A stretch of DNA of 64,000 nt, taken from NCBI GenBank assembly GCA_017562135.1, contig QEYB01000637.1, forward strand, positions 1 through 64,000, in the 5' to 3' direction. The notes beneath the pieces are model-generated. The model did not search any database, was not told the origin of the DNA, and saw nothing but the letters and a program-made list of their open reading frames with translations. Position 1 is the stretch's first letter; every line of letters starts with the position of its first letter. The stretch comes from Dipylidium caninum (lineage: Eukaryota; Platyhelminthes; Cestoda; Cyclophyllidea; Dipylidiidae). Below, one piece after another: positions 60,101 to 64,000 of this stretch. Made by a program: the position numbers and the translations under genes.

Positions 60101-62265
60101 AATAGAAAAGTGTGAGGCGTAGTTATTAATAATACTAACTCTTGTTATGATCATGCTATCAAATAGTAGGAAGAGGGAGACTGAAACGTATTTATAAACT
60201 TAAGTCTGACTAATATGAAAGATGAGGTTATTGATCAACCCTTACTTTGCACTCTTGATGCGATGTTTAAGCTTTTCACATAACTCATGTTGGGTTAGCA
60301 TTACATTTTGGAACAACAAATGCACTCTGTCCGAGTAAATTTAATAGATAGTTACCAGACGATAGCAATTGAAACGCCAGTTCCAGCTAAACTGTAAATG
60401 ACTAAAAGCTACGCATTAACAATTGAGGTTGAGACAAAAGTTTAGTCATAATAACTGACAGAGGAAAGTAAGAAGTGAAGTGGTAATCGGAAGAGTTCAA
60501 ATTTGGGGTAGGTTTTAGTGATATCTTTAACTAACTACTAGTAGATAAAGTCATTCACATTAACGGCCTCTCCCATAGTGGTGACAATTAAGACTAAGCA
60601 GGATATGAAGTCGCGACAAATATGTATATTTTCTTATGGCAAGCATGGTACTCCAGTCATATAAGTGCTCTAAATAGACATATCTTCATCTGAGGCACTA
60701 ATCACGTTGCATAGAAAATTAGCTTGGACGTATTAGAGAAACATAAGTTGACGAATTGCAGGTTGAAATTGTCGACAAAAGCGTTCATGTAGATGTGTTT
60801 TTGCAGTCATACTCTGTGTGCGAAAAGGCCTTATTAGTGTAGGCGCTGAAGTACACTATCAAATGTCATTGCATTCAAATGATTAAGTTTTTAATTGTGA
60901 GAAGTTGGTGCAATAAATGTTGTCTCACATTATGGGAAGTGAGAAGTTATAGGTAATGAATCTAATATATTTCGTTAATTCCTCCCTTCATTTCGGTCAC
61001 TAAAATACAAGATTTTTGTCATTATCTTACTCATGAGGTTCGATTCGTCTGGTAAAAGTATTGGTGAAAGGGTTTTGGGCGTTTATACGCAACTAGGCTC
61101 CACCGCATCGCAGTAGCGGTACTCTCTTCCAAATTAGTTCCAATTAACTTCAGGTTTCCGCCGTAACATTTGGCGGTAAGTAGATCCTGACACTAAGTAC
61201 TCAAGCGACTTATAATGAAAACATTATCCTCGAAAACATTATCCTCGACTCACTTGAATTTTGTCAGGGTAGAGAGGCATTCCTTTGATCTATGTTTTAG
61301 CAAAGATCCCAATCACAATGACCAAAATACGGAGGTAATCAAATTAAATTAAAGTCCTAAATTCACCGCTCCCATATAATCCTCACTAATTCCTCTTACA
61401 ACTATTAATGCATTCCGTGTTTATCTGTGTTTATCTATGCACGGATGCATTTAGTGTAAAGTATCGTCTTCATCATTTATTAAAACCATTTCTTAGTTAA
61501 TATGTGTTTCAAATATATTCACTCCATTCTGCTAGTGCGACAGGTTTGAAAGTAACAGAACTAATTACTCATTCGTTTCTGATGTCTTTCTCACTTCTAC
61601 CAGTAGACGTCATGCCAATATTTTATGTCGACCGAAAATTTGTCGACGACAATTATTTCAGTTAAGAATGATAACATTAATTTTGGTAGCAAACGCCCAC
61701 ATTAAATAAGTATTTAATGTAGTATTGTACGTTAATTTGATATCAATTAAAATTCCCTCTTTGGCGAATAGCTGGAGCACAAATGTTAGAAGTACGTTAA
61801 GAACTACTAATATAACTGGTAGCTGGATTTCTTTCAATTACATTTTTATCAAGTCTTGGATGTCTTAGAAAAAAACAAAATTCATCTACGCTACACGCAC
61901 TTTTCCTGCACATTATACAAATGAATGCTTCTTGTGATGACTGAAATCCGCTGCCGCATTAATGTGAAATTATCTCGCACTCGTGTGTATGTGGTAAGTA
62001 AACGGATCAACTGCTTTATCTTCTATTCTCAGGTGTTTACACTTGACTACAAATATTCTCACATGGAAACCGAACTCATTTTAATGGAACCTTCTCAGGA
62101 TAAAACGTATCGCCTTTCGTAAGATTAGTATATCTATACCACATTTCTCCTCTTACCTAAATGCTTCCTGGTAGCAGCTGAATATTGGTCTAAATGATTT
62201 TGCCTTTAGAAGGAAAAAAATATCAGTGCAAATTAGCTAATAAAAAAACTAAATATGAAAATGTG
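57100..62265. other. Gene-poor AT-richer stretch beyond the array
   Basis: About 5 kb in which I find no array block, no convincing ORF (the longest is about 65 codons) and no RNA gene. Base composition is visibly richer in A and T than in the array. One tiny direct repeat of the run aaaacattatcctcg occurs at 61,216-61,249. It may hold introns or regulatory DNA of the 63 kb gene or of a gene outside the window. Confidence 0.5.
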
Positions 62266-63563
62266 TCAAAAGGAATAAGGGGACTGATATATCATTAGAA
62301 TGAGCGATAGAAGAGGGTAGGAAGAGGGACCAAGGATGGGAAACTTTGAGGTTGCAGTTGCTTCTTCATACGGGGCGGTGTACGTAGAGTTCGATGGGTT
62401 TACCGGGTGTGAAGTTAAATGATCCGGAGTGGTTGAGGCATTTTCGGAAGACGTGGCAGTAGTTACACCTGAACTCGAACCATCTGATGGGGTCGAGGAG
62501 GACTCGGACTGCCAGCCACTCGACGTATCAGCTAGTATGGCGCCTGTTGGCGATGTCATACTATCTTCACTGAAATGGCTGCAGTCTGTGGCAGCCAAAG
62601 TAGCTTCTGAAGCCGTAGTGTCGTAAATCGAGGTTGAATGATCGGATTTGGTTGAAGCAGTTTCGGAAGACGTGGCAGTAGTTACGTCTGAACTCGAACC
62701 ATCTGATGGGATCGAGGAGGACTCGGACTGCCAGCCACTCGACGTATCAGCTAGTATGGCGCCTGTTGGCGATGTCATACTATCTTCACTGAAATGGCTG
62801 CAGTCTGTTGCAGCCAAAGTAGCTTCTGAAGCGTAGTGTCGTAAATCGAGGTTGAATGATCGGATTTGGTTGAAGCAGTTTCGGAAGACGTGGCAGTAGT
62901 TACGTCTGAACTCGAACCATCTGATGGGATCGAGGAGGACTCGGACTGCCAGCCACTCGACGTATCAGCTAGTATGGCGCCTGTTGGCGATGTCATACTA
63001 TCTTCACTGCAATGGCTGCAGTCTGTTGCAGCCAAAGTAGCTTCTGAAGCAGTAGTGTCGTAAGTGGAGGTTGAATAATCAGATTTGGTTGAGGCATTTT
63101 CGGAAGACGTGGCAGTCGTTACACCTGAACTCGAACCCTCTGGTGGGATTGAGAAAGATCCGGCCTTCCAGCCACTCGTGGTGTCAGGTGGCATGGCGGT
63201 TGTTCGTGATATGACGCTATCTTCACCTAACTTCATGCCCTCTTTTGCAGGCAAAGTTGTTTCTGTCGTTGCTTTGTTGGAGTCTGATTTCATGCTAATT
63301 AGTGTACTCTCATGACTCCTCCCACTCTTCTCTATGTATGTTTCTGATGAACTTGACATTTCATTCGTCTCAAATGCCATGCTGACTTTGTCACTGGTAG
63401 GAATCCCAGGTGATGAAGCAATTTCAGCAGAAGTGGCAGTACTGGGGGACACCTTCTCTTCCGTCACATCTCTCCTCACCGTCGCGTCTCTTACATTCAC
63501 TCTTGCTCCGAAAGAATTTCCGAGTAAGAGGACAAAAAGTATCAACACCAAGTGTAGTTTCAT
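62266..63563 (-). pseudogene. Large secreted mucin-like gene with 73-residue repeats, one base missing
   Basis: Two overlapping minus-strand frames form one gene. The N-terminal frame gives a signal peptide (MKLHLVLILFVLLLGNSFG), a charged segment (20-40), a Ser/Thr-rich region and the first repeats. A frame change near 62,832 (residue about 244) leads to the rest and a hydrophobic end with ILGPSSYPLLSLILMI, of GPI-anchor type. Units of 73 residues (219 bp) start at residues 128, 201 and 274, with a fourth partial one; each has one conserved Cys in TDCSH. The second unit lacks a single base in the Ser-Glu-Ala run that the others have, and restoring it gives about 432 codons. As the repeats are otherwise well kept, a sequencing error is as likely as a true mutation. 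Confidence 0.75.
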
Positions 63564-63604
63564 GGGTCCATCGTGATATCCGAGATATCCGAGCTGCTTA
63601 AATA
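63564..63604 (-). promoter_or_regulatory. Core promoter of the large mucin-like gene, with a three-codon upstream ORF
   Basis: On the minus strand TATTTAAG begins at 63,604 and a TCAC motif puts the predicted first base at 63,574, 30 bp downstream. The leader would be 11 nt. It contains an ATG at 63,571 that opens M-D-P-stop, the stop TGA overlapping the main ATG as ATGA. The geometry matches the array genes although the coding sequence is unrelated in detail. Confidence 0.5.
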
Positions 63605-64000
63605 CTCTATTAACAAAAATATAATTATTGAATTTCTGTCATGACCAATAAACTGCCGGCGCGGCAATTTATTGCCAACGATTCATTGGTGAACGCCTGT
63701 GTGAAAGTTTCGACAAATCGACTCTCTTATTGCGTGCGAGTTATTACTAACTGTAATGCCAGCAGGGAAGCTGAAGGAAGGCGGATTCCATCATTTTAAG
63801 AAACAGGGTGTGCGGAATAGAGTAAGATAGGTGGCTCTTATCTCACACTAGATCTATTCAAATCACAAAGATGTGAATGTCGTAGTCATGATAAGCGTGT
63901 TCGTACACCAGAAGTGTTCTAAAAATGTGTGACTTCATCACAGGAAATAAATTCATAATTTGTGCAATTCAGTGAGTACAGACGCTCGCTTACCGAGTCC
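63605..64000. other. Upstream region of the large mucin-like gene
   Basis: Nothing coding is visible. It should contain upstream regulatory sequence for the minus-strand gene. I see a GCCGGCGCGGC-like GC island near 63,654-63,666 but no clear known element. Confidence 0.4.

Noticed and set aside
61030..61050. ggttcgattcg, similar to a tRNA B box
   Set aside because: No A box or cloverleaf can be formed from the sequence upstream.

Overview
This is a eukaryotic, repeat-rich stretch with no operons, no rRNA or tRNA genes that I can see, and no CRISPR. Long bacterial-type ORFs are absent. The only convincing genes are small intronless ones encoding secreted, Ser/Thr/Asn-rich, mucin-like proteins with an N-terminal signal peptide and a C-terminal hydrophobic tail of GPI-anchor type. 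Clusters of such genes in a repeat-dense genome of about 40 percent GC suggest a metazoan parasite. Tapeworms are my best single guess because taeniids have GPI-linked apomucin families, but nothing here proves the taxon and my confidence in it is low.

Layout. Positions 1-57,100 are a mosaic array of roughly 8-10 kb units. The commonest unit reads: upstream blocks, a core promoter, a mucin-like gene, a conserved 3' flank, a block I call I, a block A, a degenerate mariner-like fragment, an interspersed repeat R2, and a block D. Units and half-units occur in both orientations, so inverted-repeat arms lie around or beside the genes. Mucin-like family members lie at 6,533 (+), 16,732 (+, frameshifted), 33,583 (-), 44,994 (+) and 53,271 (+, stop codon lost). 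A 3' end fragment lies at about 14,270 (-), and one unit near 24,770 has lost its gene completely. The region 1-10,514 is repeated at 38,700-48,977. Beyond 3,400 the two copies are almost identical, but positions 1-3,400 are an insertion-rich, noisy version of 38,700-41,870, which looks like unpolished long-read sequence.

A separate Ser/Thr-rich relic sits in an insertion at 48,978-50,340. From about 57,100 the array stops. A more AT-rich, apparently gene-poor stretch follows to 62,265, and then a larger minus-strand mucin-like gene (62,266-63,563) built of 73-residue repeats and interrupted by one missing base.

How the genes relate. The five array genes share signal peptide, C-terminal tail, poly(A)-signal region and, most strikingly, a TATTTAA-type TATA box exactly 31 bp before a TCATTC-like initiator. 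This predicts mRNA leaders of only 7-11 nt. Their central regions differ strongly, but two different ones keep an eight-residue repeat with one N-glycosylation sequon per repeat. The large gene at 63.6 kb has the same promoter geometry. I read the window as a locus amplifying short-leader, GPI-anchored surface mucins by duplication, inversion and repeat-mediated rearrangement.
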